Source: Piscicola geometra
Taxonomy: Eukaryota; Annelida; Clitellata; Hirudinida; Piscicolidae
NCBI GenBank assembly: GCA_943735955.1
Contig: OX030957.1
Coordinates: forward strand, 8,028,757 to 8,092,756
Length of the DNA: 64,000 bases
Direction of reading: 5' to 3'
Below the pieces are notes generated by a model. It was not told the origin of the DNA. It ran no database searches and worked only from the letters and a program-made list of their open reading frames with translations. The position numbers and the translations under genes were made by a program. Shown piece by piece: positions 1 through 15,834 of this stretch. The stretch's first letter is position 1. The number at the start of each line of letters is the position of its first letter.

Positions 1-1032
1 AGATTAGATTGAGAGGCATCAAAGCATTTAACAAATCCCATTTCATAAACCATAATCTCTTGCTTTGTAAAAGTATCCTGGCTGGCTTAAGGCACACTCA
101 AAGAGAGAATTTTAATTTTCTTAATTGAGTTTTTTATTTGAAGCCAACATAGATAGTTGGAATTACTAAAAAGAAAGTAAATGGGCTATTTGATTGCTCT
201 TATCGTTTGAGAATGCCACATGGAGATAAAATAAAGGCAAAACGAATTCATCTTCTTGCTTGTGTTCAACTAACCATTGACAGCTGCATCCAAGCTAATT
301 TTTTCGAATAACTTTTAAATCTATCATGAAAAACTCGAATATTTGAAACTAACCTAAACAACTTTGATGGTTTTTAAAACGATAAATTTGATTATCAATT
401 TTCGATGCTCTGAAAAGTGCGTTGACTTCACTGATACCTCGAGGCATATTTTCTAGTGAGTGAATTATAACATTATCGCCATCAACTTTCGCTTTTATTC
501 TAATATAAATTGATATTTCTGACACATTTTTTTAGGAAAGTCAAGGTCTTCTAAGGTTTTTTCTGAAAGCCACAAAATAGATCACTGTAAATAAAATTTA
601 GCTTTCAACTTGCAAATTAAAAATAGAAGTTTTTGGAATTTACATGTAAGCTGCAAACAATTCAAAGCGGTGTTGATTACACTCATCCAAGAATAGATGG
701 CGTTATCGACTGAGGGATCTCTTAGAAGCATTGGCAACGATTAGTTTTCTATTCAGGCGGTCAAAGACGTTTGCATGCAGTCAATTGCCGATGACTTTCG
801 GTTCATTTGTATGTTAGAGCTGTCCAGATAACATCGGGTAATTTTGGCTTTAGATTTTAAAATAAATTTAAGAGGAAATTGGGATTTTAAAAATTAACAT
901 TTTGCTTCTGTAACTTTCAAGACGCATATATAATATTTGCATATAAAAAAACTTTAAATTGAAATTACAGCTTCAAAATGATCACTTGCATTCCTCATCA
1001 ACACTCCATCACATTAAAACAGATCAACTCAC
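1..1032. other. Non-coding, downstream intron side of HES-like gene
   Basis: AT-rich sequence with no open frame that I can support. It lies 3' of the bHLH exon at 1033-1212 on the minus strand, so it is probably intron. I looked for the next HES exon (second helix of the bHLH, then Orange domain) and did not find it; it may lie outside the window. Confidence 0.4.
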
Positions 1033-1212
1033 ATTCACGTAAATGTCGTCATCAGCATCTCTATCATCATTGCCATTGCTGTATGAAGTAGATGCTACTG
1101 TCGCTGGAAGAGGGGGCTTGGTGATGGAGTGTTGGATGAGAAGTTCTCTAATCTGTTCCAGGCACCGGTTGATTCGCTCCCTTCTCTTCTTCTCAACTAT
1201 GGGCTTGTTAAT
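1033..1212 (-). CDS. HES/Hairy-type bHLH transcription factor, one internal exon
   Basis: This 180-nt minus-strand exon is bounded by an acceptor (minus strand CCCATCAG, just above 1212) and a strong donor (GTGAGT, just below 1033). It encodes the basic region and helix 1 of a bHLH domain: NKPIVEKKRRERINRCLEQI, then RELLIQHS. The proline in the basic region (KPIVEKKRRERIN, compare SKPIMEKRRRARIN in vertebrate HES1) is the hallmark of the Hairy/Enhancer-of-split family, which are nuclear repressors usually downstream of Notch. The exon position matches the bHLH exon of vertebrate HES genes. After helix 1 the reading frame continues through about 30 loop-like residues rich in Ser, Asn and Asp, which is longer than the usual HES loop. 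Helix 2, the Orange domain and the WRPW tail are not in the window, and neither is the start codon as far as I can see. Family assignment is firm; the exact member is unknown. Confidence 0.75.
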
Positions 1213-1980
1213 CTGATGGGGAGTTTTTTAAGTTTTTATGAAAGCTTTATAAAGTTGTTATCAAACTTTTATTAGGATATTCAAGTGTTATAACAGTTTG
1301 AGAATAGAGGTTACGTCATTGGTTGCGATGGCATTACTGCACCAAGTTGCATACCTTTCTTATTTCCGTACTGGAGAGTTTGTGGTCTGCCATTGTGAAT
1401 GTGTGAAGGAATGTCTTGTTACTTTTGTTGTTGTTGTTATTGTTGTGGTAGTTGGTTGTTGTGTAATAGGACGTGATGGGTTGTTTGATTATGTTTGTTG
1501 TTCTAATGATGATTATTTGGGTTACGTCTGTATGTGTGAGAGTGTGTGTTTGTATGCCTGTGTGTTTGTATGTCTGCGTCTTTGTATGTGTATATACGCG
1601 TGGGTGTATTTCAAAATATGTGCGTGTGAATTTGTGAGCATATGTTGCAGAACTGTTTCAGAAGGCGCTTGTATTTCTCCAACTGAAACATAAATTTATG
1701 AAATTACTGTCTATTTAAGGGTTGGTTTTATAATGATTAATTCTTTAATAAAAGATGAAGAATTTTAAAGTGAAAACTTTGAAAGAGTACATGTAAGAAT
1801 AAATTACTTAATCATGAAGATTAATTATAAAATCTCAAACCTCAAATTAGGGCCGTTTATTTAAAATACAAATATTCATAAACACAATTCCCACTCATTC
1901 ACTGCAATATTCAAGTTTTATAATTGTAAAGCAACAGAGCGACAAAACCCTGATTTGATGCGAGCTAACGGAGCCTCGAG

Positions 1981-1988
1981 TATTTATA
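1981..1988 (-). promoter_or_regulatory. Possible TATA box on the minus strand
   Basis: TATAAATA on the minus strand, with an initiator-like TCAAAT about 32 bp downstream near 1956. It lies about 770 bp upstream of the HES-like exon and in the right orientation, so it could be that gene's core promoter. I could not find a first coding exon between the two, so this is weak. Confidence 0.2.
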
Positions 1989-2645
1989 CTCTCGTCTCGG
2001 GAGAGAGAGTGAAGGGTCCAGTTATGCGGAGAGAGAGGGAGGAAGGGTAAGTTCTCACCTTTCACTTTGTATGTGTCTATGTCTGTGTAATAAATTTTGT
2101 ATGTATAACTACTAAAAAAATGTATTTGTATGTGTATTTATAATTGTATGTTTATGGAAAACCCCCGATTAAAACCCAAATTTACTCTAATTGTTTAAAA
2201 CATTTGAATGATACAAATTTTAATAACTCAGCTTTTTTATTGATACTTAGTAAAATTATATCATTTAAACTATTTATTATTTTCTATTATTTCACTTTTT
2301 GAAAAATAAAAGTACCTAAGAAATGTTTTTATCGGATACCCATTTCGTTATTACGCTGCCTGAGAACCAGATGCTAATATTATACGTATGTATAATTTAT
2401 TTATCAAGACTAAAAAAGATTTTAGATACGGAATTTCCATATTTTATTAGAAGGAAACGTTTTATTAGTGTTACACTCTCAAAGCAGTAACATCTAACAT
2501 TCCAATATTCCAGACGCAAGAACGAAGTTGAATACTGAGCGTGAGTATGCAAATTAGATCCAAGCCATAAAAGCACGCCTGACAAACAGCAAGATATTTT
2601 ATTCAATGTCTCTCATTGAATACTGCTTTTTACTGTACGAACGAA

Positions 2646-2752
2646 CACAAACACAGGCACACACACGCGAACACACACACACACAAACACACACAAACAC
2701 ACACAAACACACACGTAACCACACGTACCCACACACACACATAACAGATGCA
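2646..2752. repeat. (CA)n microsatellite, imperfect
   Basis: CA dinucleotides interrupted by AAAC steps. The open frames on both strands here are repeat translations. Confidence 0.9.
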
Positions 2753-3046
2753 CGGAGGCAGCAAAAGAACAGAGGACTTGCTTTCATTTGAAGGCAACCA
2801 ACCACACCCTGGTTCCGCCTCCGTAAAACGTCTGCTTAATAAAATCTCCCGCCAGCCAGCATTAAAGCATCCATCTGCACACATTTATCTCTTTATGCCT
2901 CCCTAAACCATCTTTCATCGCTTTATTATTCATTTCTAGTTGATAATTATCAGATCACACTAACACACAAACCATACAAACACATCCACCATTGTAGTTA
3001 AGGCATTTATTTAAAAATGACAAGAATGGTTTCCACCTGAGAAAAC

Positions 3047-3256
3047 TTAATCTTTGAGACAATCTTCAGCGCTGGACAAGCCTAACATCCAACTGTTCTC
3101 TCTTTGTATCGACACACTGACACTCTGCAAGTCTTTGATCTTTATTGTTATAGTTTCGGCACCCTTGGCAGCGATTCCATTTCGGGAATACTTGATATAA
3201 ATCACCTTTTGACTCTGGATCTTGTGAAGACTTAACAACTTTGGGCTAACGGTCAT
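3047..3256 (-). CDS. Small open frame of uncertain status
   Basis: A 69-codon ATG-initiated frame. Unlike most open frames in this part of the window, its composition is balanced and non-repetitive, with an alternating hydrophobic/charged pattern (for example SQKVIYIKYSRNGIAAKG) that suggests beta strands. I recognise no family and see no clear splice sites or neighbours that would place it in a gene. It could be a small gene, an exon, or chance. Confidence 0.15.
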   Translation of the reverse strand: MTVSPKLLSLHKIQSQKVIYIKYSRNGIAAKGAETITIKIKDLQSVSVSIQRENSWMLGLSSAEDCLKD

Positions 3257-4597
3257 TTTAACACTATCATGGCTTCAATTTGTCTTGTTAGCCCTTTTTT
3301 CATTTATATTAAACTATTATTTAAAATTTATGATTTAACAAGTTTATTACAATTTTATAATTTTTACTTCAAACTTTAAAAACTCTGAGAGTTCAAGTAA
3401 TTGAAAATCTATAATGATGAAACAATTAGCAAGCCACAGGTCTCATGAGCAACTGGTCTTTACAAAGGGTGGAGAGGTTACTTTCAAGGAAACTTGTTTG
3501 TGCGATCGGCTCTCGAGAGGTTTGTCTCGATGGACCGTTGAAGAGTGAACGCGTGTAATCGATTGAGGACCGGTCGGGATAGATGAAAGAGAATCCCTGA
3601 GCACACTGCCTCTCAAACATTAATCGCTCGTTGATTAATTAATTAACTCCATTTTGAGCCCCATGCGTCATTAGCGTATGGTATTAGTTCGTTATGCAGT
3701 TTGTATATTCTATCTATGTAGGATGGTATGCAAGTAAAGTAAAACAGTGAGAAATCTTCTTCTTTTGCATATTTCTGAAATAGAATTAAAAGTAAATGAA
3801 ATTTTTTGACATTTTTGTTTTTCAAATTTTCAAGAACAAAATTTTTTGTTTGTGGAAAATGAGCAGTGTCTCAGAACATGTGTTGGCAAGGTGAGAAGCC
3901 TCTCTTCTCCACACCACGCTTGAAAGCATCTTCAAGAAAACACATCAAGAAGTTCATCTTTTGTGGCATGGTGCTCGAGTATTATCATTTATCATTCCGT
4001 TAATAGATTTTTCTAATGAAAAAAAAGTTGGATTTTTATTTAGTTATAGAGCGATACAAACATTTTAGCTAATAACTTTTATTTTAATGTTTTTTCTTTT
4101 TTTTAATAATTATTTTTGATTCTGATTATACCTCAAATGTAATACTCGGCATATTTTTAAAACTTTTCATGCATTTCCTTCACATCCGATAACCACTTCC
4201 CCGCATCAAAACCTCTTGCATAACAAACATTCCTTTATGAAACTACTCCTTGACGGCTCCAGCCTATCCTTCAACAAAAATTCTAGAGCTTTTTTTCAAA
4301 AAAATTTGATTCTAAAGTCGCTTTTTGTTACCCTTCTTCTTTTTACAACAAGATGAAGACTTTAATGCCATGCAAAAACACCTCGACTTTTCAACCCAAA
4401 ATTAGAAATAAAAATGTCATAATTAGTAATTGAATAATAATAATTTTTAATCACAGAAATCCAAAACTTTTCCACTATCATCAAGGCTGTAAATGTCCCT
4501 CAACCTCAACAGCTCTACTCCACACAAGCAGTCTGCCATTGATCTTCAAGTGTTGTTCCAGCGACTGCTTGACTCCTTGGAACTGTTAACTAGGGGC

Positions 4598-4697
4598 TTG
4601 TGTGCGTGTGTGTGTGCGTGCGTGCGTGCGTGCGTGCGTGTGTGTGTGCGTGCATGTGTGCGTGTGTGTGTGTGTGCGTGCGTGTGTGTGTGTGTGT
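4598..4697. repeat. (TG)n/(CG)-interrupted microsatellite
   Basis: TG repeat with several GTGCGTGC interruptions; about 100 bp. Confidence 0.9.
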
Positions 4698-5727
4698 AGA
4701 TTAATAATTCCAAAACATAAAGCATGCGTGGATACTCACATCCAACCCCATTGAAGAAGCCAACTACTCGAGTGTGATTTCTCGCAGGGCAACCTCACAC
4801 TGACAAACTCCTAAGATCATTCTGCCTTCCAAGCAATCCCTCAAAGTTCTCCTTGAAGCCTAATGAGGCATCGGCAAGTGCTACTCGAGAAGGCATCTCC
4901 ACGCTGAATGGCAAGCTCTTACGTCAGAGTTGTGAAGGACTTGTGTGTTGTGTTGTTGTTGTTGTTGTTGTGGTTAGGGTTGTTGTCTTGGTTGTTGTTA
5001 CTTGTTGGTGAAGATGGAGGTGAGAGGGGTTGATTGAAAAGGCTAGAGTTTTAGTGGTGGTGTAGATGTAGTGGTGGTGGTGGGGGTATGTATTGTGGTA
5101 GTCGTAGTGGTGAGAATGGTGTTTCTACCTTATACAAACATGAAAGACCAAATATTCAAAATGCAGAAATTTTTAAAGGTGGTTTGAAAGATGATTTCAA
5201 GAACATTCTGAATGCTGAAACATTGAAACATTCATTCCAAGAACTTAATAGTGATACTTTTCCCACTGGACTTAACCAAACTAATTAACCTATTTAATTT
5301 AATTTTGCTCATTAAAGGGGTCATTAAGAACTAAGGAAAGCAATTAACATCAGAACTAACCAGAAAGGGTCCAACTTAGAACGTGGTTTTAAAACATTGA
5401 AAAAGATTTGTAAATAAATCCAGGATTAAAGACGCAAAAATGATATTTGTCTAATTACAAAAGACGAGTGTGAGAGGAATGTTGGAGGAGTTACGCAACC
5501 ACCAAACAAACAAAGAAACACACATAGGCATACAAAGACATACAAAGAAACACATAAAATCAAACCATCACACTCTCACAAACACATACAAACATTAGAT
5601 TCTTTTGACTTGTGATTGCTATCTGAACCATTGTCATCTCCATTCCACAACTCTCCTGACGGTATGAACCAACAATTGTTCCATCAACTGTTCGTACTCC
5701 CAGAAAGTTAGAGCTCATTATTAACGT

Positions 5728-5753
5728 ACAAACACACAGGCACACACACAAAC

Positions 5754-5788
<35 letters not shown>

Positions 5789-5836
5789 CACACATGAACA
5801 CACACACAAACACACAAACACACACACACACACACA
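5728..5836. repeat. (CA)n microsatellite
   Basis: About 110 bp of CA with AAAC interruptions. Confidence 0.9.
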
Positions 5837-6354
5837 ACGGAAAACCCTGAAGGTGATATCTCAACAATTACCGCCCATTTATAAACTCTTCAAAGCGTCG
5901 GGAATTCCTCGATGAGAGACTGCTGCTTGTCTCTCTGTATGTGCGTCTCGCTGTATGTGTGAATTTGTCTTTGTGTATGCGTGCTTAGATGTATGTATGT
6001 GTGTGTGTTTTAGTGTCTATTTGTGTATGTACAGTCGTGTTGTATTTTAAAGGTTCATTTCTTTAAGCATGATTTTATTTAATAGAAAAAAGTTTATTAT
6101 ATTTTTTTGCCAATTAATTGTGTTCCTTTGCTTCAAATATTGCGTTTAAAAATTCAAATAAATGAAAAAAGACTTTTTAAGTTACCTATGGGTTAATTAA
6201 AAATGATAATCTGATGGAATTGTGCATCTGACAAAAATGAAAATATATGAAAACATTATTTCAAAGAAGAAGTGTGGTCTGACGCAAGTCTTTGAGTGTG
6301 TCCAGTGGAGGCTGCTGTTTGTGTGCACTCACTTATGAGAGGCCCGAGAAGTTA

Positions 6355-6676
<322 letters not shown>

Positions 6677-9600
6677 GCAAGTTTTTGCATTCATTAAACA
6701 ACTAATGAAGGCATGCACAGAGGAGGTTCTGTGATTCTGACGTCATAGCAGTGTTGAATACAATTCCCGATTCTGACAGTGCATTGGTAGTTTGTGAGGG
6801 TGTTTGGATTGTATCTCGTGCTGAGTGTGTGAGTTTGCATGTGTGATTATGTGTGAGTTTGTATGTGTGATTATGTGAGATTTTTATGTGTTTTTTTTGA
6901 AGCTGCAATCTCTTGTAGTCAAAGAAGCAATCGGAACGCGTTGAGCTGGTTGAAAGTCTGAAGCATGTGTGGTGTTGTCAGCTTGCACAAGATCCCTCAA
7001 TCAGAATTCCACACATTCTGACGTCACTATCGACTCCTTAATAGATCTCACTAATGCCGTTCCTTCTTTATTTGACTCCTTCAATTCTTTCATGAATATT
7101 AATTATTTAAGTTTTAATATGAAGTTTGAGAGATACACTGCATCAATAGCAGCCTCTCATTAAATGCTTGATCTACAATCATATCACGTTTACTGTAAAT
7201 TCTCTCGCCTCCCACTCTGCTTGTTGTGCAACTGCTAACGGTGGTGTGGTCTTAATTAGAGGCCTCACACGCCACTGAGGAAGGCAGATGGTCATTGTGT
7301 TGAGGCCTGGAAGTCGTCTGTGTGAGATGCTTTGGTCGAGAGCTTGTTTCCAATGAGGCAAACAATGTGTTTTCAAGCTTTCAACGAAACAACAAAGTTT
7401 TATAACATATTTCAAAAGCTTTAGATCGTTGAAGATATTCAAAAAAAGTAAAATATTTTATTCATAACAATATCTACAACAACTAGAACAACATCAAAAC
7501 CATCAACAGCAACACAACCATCGACAGCAACAAAAAACCTCAACATCATCATCAACAACAACATCAAAATCAACATCATCATCAACAAAATTAACAACTC
7601 CATTAAAACATCTCCTGAAGCGGTCTTGCAAGCAGACAAAGTAGTGGAATGTTTTGAGCCATGTCATTGGAAACTCAATCTATCGTCTTGTTGCTGCGTA
7701 TATAACTAAGTCTTTCCGACTATCACGACTTGGTTGCTTCATAGAAGTTTATTATTTTTATTTTTATTTGTGAAATTTATTTTAGCTTTTGAAAAAAGTT
7801 ATAATTTCCTTCTATGAGGGATGAAACATTATTGGAGAAAGTTAAATTAATACTCTTTCTTTTTATTGATTTATTATTTTAATTTTACTTAATATTCAAA
7901 GCCGAAAAAATTCTGAGATAGGTTTTCATTATTTTGAATTATTTGATTTGAACACTAAATTAATAGTAATACACAGAAAACACCTGAAAGATTCCAACTC
8001 TCCAATTATACGCCGGCAACACCACACACACTCGCTAATGAAGCTCATTAAGGTTGTTTAATAACACCCAATTAAAATAACCCGACCAGCTTTGACACCA
8101 GCGAGTCAATCGAAAAGTAAACTTCTGTAATTAAGCGCCACTTAAAGAGTGGGCAGACCTGGGCTTCAATTAGAAGGGGAATGTTCATGCAAACATCTCA
8201 CTGAGCATTCATTCACTGAGGCCTTCCAGGAATCTTGATGACTTTTTCAAATGACGATTCACTTTTGGTGGAAGAGGTTTATGTGGTAGTGTTAGTGATT
8301 GGTGTTTGGTAGGAGAGAGTTGTGGTGGTATTGTCTTGAAGCTATTTTGTGGTAGGATTTGTGGCATTTATTTGTTTTGTTTCCCGTGGTTGAGACTCTC
8401 TCTGGACATGTTCCTATCTTTCTCACGCTTGCCGTTAGAAGGAAGTTGCTATGGTAACACGGAAACTTTTTTAGAAGTCTGAACCAAAGTTTGATAAAAT
8501 AAGGTTCAAAACGTGCTTTAATTTTGCAAACTAATTTTAGTTTTTCAGAGATACATCTAGGGTCATTTTAGTCGTAAATTATTTTGAAAACTCTTTTCTT
8601 ATGAATCTCTAGTAACATTATTTTTGTAACAAAACGATGAAGCCGATGACCGAAAAGACAGAGAGGAATGATTCTTGCCTGAAGATCATGCCCCTCTGAT
8701 CAGATCCGTGATGACGAAAAATCACCACGCTTGAAGAAGTGTTCTCATCGCTTCGGCTTTCTTTAATAATATTCGTTTTAATAATTAATAGTAATTAGTT
8801 CTTATTTTTCTGCTTAGTTACTAATAATATGAAAATGAATTTTTCATTTTGAAAAATGTATTAGAAACGTTTTAAAAAGTAGCAAAGTGTTACTTCATGG
8901 ATCGGAAGGGTAATGGCATGTGCGACAGGGTTATCAATTACGGGGTCAAGCGTTACATCAATTAAGATGGGTATCAGAAGGAGACGACCTTTGAACCCTG
9001 TTAACGCTCGCCTGGGAAAGTTTAATGTCTTTAACCCGTGCATGATATTCTTCGTTTGTGTTAAAGGGCTTTTATATAATTTTTCGAATTCATTTTTAAT
9101 TTACAATCAAATCATGGTTTAATATTTCAGTTGAGTACTTTTGAATAACAAAGTAGCAAATACATTTTTGTGCTGATGACTGGGGCTTCCTAGATTTTTA
9201 TTGATTTTTTAAATACTTAAATAAAATTGTCCAAACCACTCAGAGTTTCAGTTGAGGAATGCAAGGGTGGGTTATATTGGGTGCTTGGACTCCTTAATCT
9301 GGGTGCATTGTACACATTGCGTAAGTTCTGCAGCTTGTTAAGGTGGTTATTTCGAGTGGCTGAAAGAGGTTGTTTGCACGTAATCCGTGAATGTGGTCTG
9401 GAAAGGAGTTGTTGCATGGTGGTTGGAAGTGGTCGCGTTGAATAAAATTATTTTAAGCCCTCTAATGCAAGCTTATTTTGGGTTGGAATTAGGAAATTAC
9501 TGAGGTTTTGTTTAACGAATATAATTTTTTAAGAGCTAATTAATTAGATAATTGAGGAATATTTATGACGTTCCATACCATGAAAAAATAAGATAAATGA

Positions 9601-10164
9601 AAAGTTAACTGAAAAATGTTTTTTTTTTGTAAAAAATATAATCAAAGCCCATAAAACGAACACAAAAGCCCCACAGCAGACACGCATGCCAGGGACGCAG
9701 AGATAGAACTTAAATCCGCCAAGTCATTCGGAAAATTCGTTGTTTGGCCACGTAATCTGCTACGCCATCACTTAATCCTCCCTCGTTGCACACCAATGCT
9801 TTGAAGCACCCGCTAATCCCAGGCCCCGCAGACATTCCGGTCTTTTCCTCTTCAGCGTCGAATTGTTGAGTCTCATAACTGAGTAATTAGCCGCTGTAGT
9901 CGTCAAGCCATTTGAAAATTGCTATTTTATTAAACCGTAAATGAATTTTTTAAAATCTAATGGGGTTCAGTTGAATGGTAAATTTCAAATGAAAAAATCG
10001 ATTCCTTTTAACAATCATGATAACACTCGAGCGTATTAGAAAAAGCATTTGCCATATTCATCGATTTACAACAATTTGATCAAATTTAGATTAACTTTAG
10101 GACAAAGTTTAAAATAAACAATTCAACAAATGAGCTTCCTAGAGGTTTATCTAACTCAGTTTCT

Positions 10165-12707
<2,543 letters not shown>

Positions 12708-13215
12708 CTAAATTTTGATAACCTGCTTAGAAATCATTTTAAACTTAAATTTAAAGTTTCTATTTTCAATAGAAAGTTTAAAAGTTAAACTAAGTTAATA
12801 TCAAACTAAAATCTTTTGAAAGAAGTGAATGATAATGAGAATGTTCACAAATAAAAAAGCAAAAATATTTAATATTATTTGATTAATTAATGAAATATAT
12901 TAAAGTTTATTAGTATTATAATGTAAATCTGTTTATCTTTGCAATAGGCGAAAATGAATGAGTTCTTGTATAATAATGAAAAAATGAAAAGAAAGTTGTA
13001 ACTTCTTCACTTAAAACAATTTTGCAATGACGTTTACTCATGGAAAGAAAGTTTTAATTTAATTAATTTAAAATTTTAGTTTAATATTCAAAGATTTGGG
13101 TTAAAATTTAAATCTGTAGCTTTAAAGTTTAAAGTTTTAACTAATAATTAGTTACTAATTAGAAACATTTTGAATGAAGGTCAATTAATATTTCAATAGT
13201 CTTGTAAAAATTTTG
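12708..13215. promoter_or_regulatory. Divergent intergenic region between GATD3 and cyclin H
   Basis: About 500 bp of AT-rich DNA between the most upstream GATD3 exon found (minus) and the cyclin H start codon (plus). It probably contains the first GATD3 exon and the promoters of both genes. I see no clear TATA box or named site. Confidence 0.4.
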
Positions 13216-14486
13216 ATGTATTCCACGAGCACTCAGTTGAAGAAATGGACCTTCTCCAGTTCTGAGGAGTTGGAAAGTATGCGTCTCGAAGCTAACCAAA
13301 AGTACGTCGAGAAGCTTAAGAAACATCCAAATATGGCGACCATTCGTCTGCTAAATGCGCAAGAGGAGGCAAGGATTCGCTTGTATTTCGAGTCGAAACT
13401 GAAGAGGCTATGTGCCCGCTTCCAACCACCACTGCCAAAAAACGTTTTTGTGAGCTTTGAAATTTAAATTCTTCAAAATTATAATATGTTCTAAATATTT
13501 AAAAGTTTTGAGATGAATATCAATTAAAATATAATAAAATGTCTTCTACTCAGGGCACAGCAATGACTTATTTGAAAAGAATCTACTTGAACACGTCAGT
13601 GATGGAGCCTCTGATTGAAGACATCATGTAGGTTTTGTGCTTTACATTGCATATCCTTGGTTTATGTTATCCATGCATAGTAATGATTCTTTCCCGATGC
13701 ACCTGTACCAGCCACACGTGCCTTTTCATGGCTTGCAAGGTAGAGGAGTTCAACTTGTCGATCCTCCACTTTGTTGCCAATCTTCCAGGAGACCGCGAGG
13801 AACACGTCAACAAGGTCTTTGTTCTGACTATTTTTGTTTGTCTTGTTAAGAAACTTTTCTCTTTAATGGACACTTTCAATAAATACTTTCAATAAATACT
13901 TTCAATAAATACTTTCGATAAATACTTTCGATAAATACTTTCGATAAATACTTTCGATAAATACTTTCAAAAAATACTTTCAAAAAATACTTTCGATAAA
14001 TACTTTTAATAAATACTTTTTCGCATCTGTGACAGACAGACAAGCACCCACCTGCCCATCCCAGGTTCTAAACAACGAGATGGTGGTGCTGGAAAAGCTC
14101 AAGTTCAACCTCAACGTGCACAACCCCTACAAGGCTGCCGATGGATTTCTCATCGACATCAAGGTGTGCACCAGCTCATGATCGTTCATCACACTCACAT
14201 CAAAACATTTATAATTTCCAACAATATTCAACGAACACTTTAACTCAATTTAGTTAAGTCTAACCACTTTAACTTTATCTTTTTTTAATATTATTTAATC
14301 ATTGAAAACATTATTTCAATTCTCAAATTTAGTTAAGAAGTTCATGTTTCTTTTTATTTACAAGGAGGTCATACAAGCAAGTAATTGTTTCTGATCTCAT
14401 TTGCTTGCAAATAAAGTATTGTGTTATAATCATCACCCTCAGGTTGTGGTTACAATACACACAAGCACACACACACACAAGCATAT

Positions 14487-14522
<36 letters not shown>

Positions 14523-15038
14523 ACAGACAAGGTGCTCAGACATAGGAGATGTGGCTCAGTTGCAGACGGACATCGACCTCTTCATCGAACGTGCCATGCT
14601 CACCGACGTGCCTCTCCTCTTCTCCCCCTCGCAGGCCTGTGCTTTGGAGATGCCTTCGTTCCGGAATACTTGGAATGATGGTCATTCATTTGGTCTATGG
14701 CTCCATGGATATGGGGGGGGGGGGGGTTATGATGATGATGATGGTAATAAGGTTGATCATCGTGGTTTGACGAGTAGCATTTTTCGTCGACAGATCGCTC
14801 TGGCAGCAGTGGTGTCGAGCGCCTCTAACCTGGGTCTCAACATCGCCATCGACAGGTGTGTGTGTGTGTTTGTGTGTGTGTGTGCGTGCGTGTGTGTATG
14901 TGTGTGTGTGTGTGTGTTTTTATGGGCGTGTGTGTGTATGCGTGTGTGTATGTGTGTGTGTGTGTGTGTGTGTTTATGGGCGTGTGTGTGTGTGTGTGTG
15001 CGTGCGTGCGTGCGTGTGTGTGTGTGTGTGCGTGCGTG

Positions 15039-15069
<31 letters not shown>

Positions 15070-15834
15070 GTGTGTTTGTTTGTTTGTTGCCATGATGACT
15101 GAGTCTTTTGAACGCAGTTACGTGGCTAACAAGCTCTTGTCGTCTGAGAGTTACGAACTGCAGCAGAAGATGGCTGCCCAGTTACAACGTGAGTTTTGGG
15201 AGAAAAGTGCTAATGATTATTCATGAAACTAATTTACATGAGCACATATACAAGATAAATAGTAATTAAAAAATAATGATATGCATGAGCAGGGGTGAAG
15301 CACCTGGTGCGAGGGGCGGTAGAGGTGACGTACGACGAGGTGGCGCAGGAGTGGATTCGAGTTACGTCCATCCACGCTGCCATGTACCTGCATTCATGAC
15401 TAATTCCTCAATTAAATCGCATTAAATGATTTGTTCGTTTGAAATAATAATGTTCAATTCTATGAAATATGCGAAAGAGGATGCTTAACGAGGCGCCATC
15501 CACAGGCACAAGGCTCCCAAGCACTCGTCTGGATACGGAGACGAGGAGGAGATGGAGAGCAAGAGACCAAGACTCGACCAGGTTTCGTTGAGTTTTGGGG
15601 TGGGTTGTATGCTTACAGGCGGTTTACTGCGTGACACCCTTTTATCTAACCTGACTCGGAGCGATTTTTGTTTGCTCGATGGAATAGTCACGTTGTAAAT
15701 GTGTTACATGGCAAACGGGTCAGAGCTTATATCCGTATTTTAGTTTAGAGCATCGGCGGTGATTATTTTACTAATGGAAACTTTCTTTCCAGGAGGAACT
15801 CAGCAACGACTACAACGAATTCGAATCTGACTAG
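13216..15834 (+). CDS. CCNH: Cyclin H (CDK-activating kinase / TFIIH subunit)
   Basis: Ten exons: 13216-13449, 13554-13627, 13712-13814, 14065-14163, 14527-14634, 14794-14855, 15118-15188, 15293-15383, 15506-15581, 15793-15834. They join to 960 nt, 319 codons plus stop (human cyclin H is 323). Cyclin H partners CDK7 and MAT1 in CAK, which activates cell-cycle CDKs and, within TFIIH, phosphorylates the RNA polymerase II C-terminal domain. The N-terminus [19 protein letters not shown] matches the cyclin H N-terminal helix. The first cyclin box contains [20 protein letters not shown] and [13 protein letters not shown]; the second contains LFSPSQ joined to [15 protein letters not shown]. The C-terminus is charged ([20 protein letters not shown]). 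The start is the ATG at 13216, which matches family length. The 159-nt stretch 14635-14793 is open in frame and begins GC rather than GT; see findings. Exon 5 has CA repeats at its acceptor, and exon 6 has TG repeats at its donor. Confidence 0.95.
13868..14024. repeat. 13-bp tandem repeat in cyclin H intron 3
   Basis: About eleven copies of ACTTTCAATAAAT and its variant ACTTTCGATAAAT, in blocks of each variant. Confidence 0.9.
14456..14526. repeat. (CA)n microsatellite ending at the cyclin H exon 5 acceptor
   Basis: The CA run ends in the CAG that serves as the exon 5 acceptor (exon begins 14527). Confidence 0.9.
14856..15090. repeat. (TG)n microsatellite starting at the cyclin H exon 6 donor
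   Basis: The donor GTGTGTGT at 14856 is itself the start of about 230 bp of imperfect TG repeat with CG, TA and TTTATGGGC interruptions. Confidence 0.9.

Noticed and set aside
13868..14024. Regular short repeats that could suggest a CRISPR array
   Set aside because: 13-bp direct tandem units without spacers, inside a eukaryotic intron.
14401..15102. A single 233-codon plus-strand frame
   Set aside because: It is a read-through of CA repeat, cyclin H exons 5 and 6 and their introns; the exon structure explains the coding parts.
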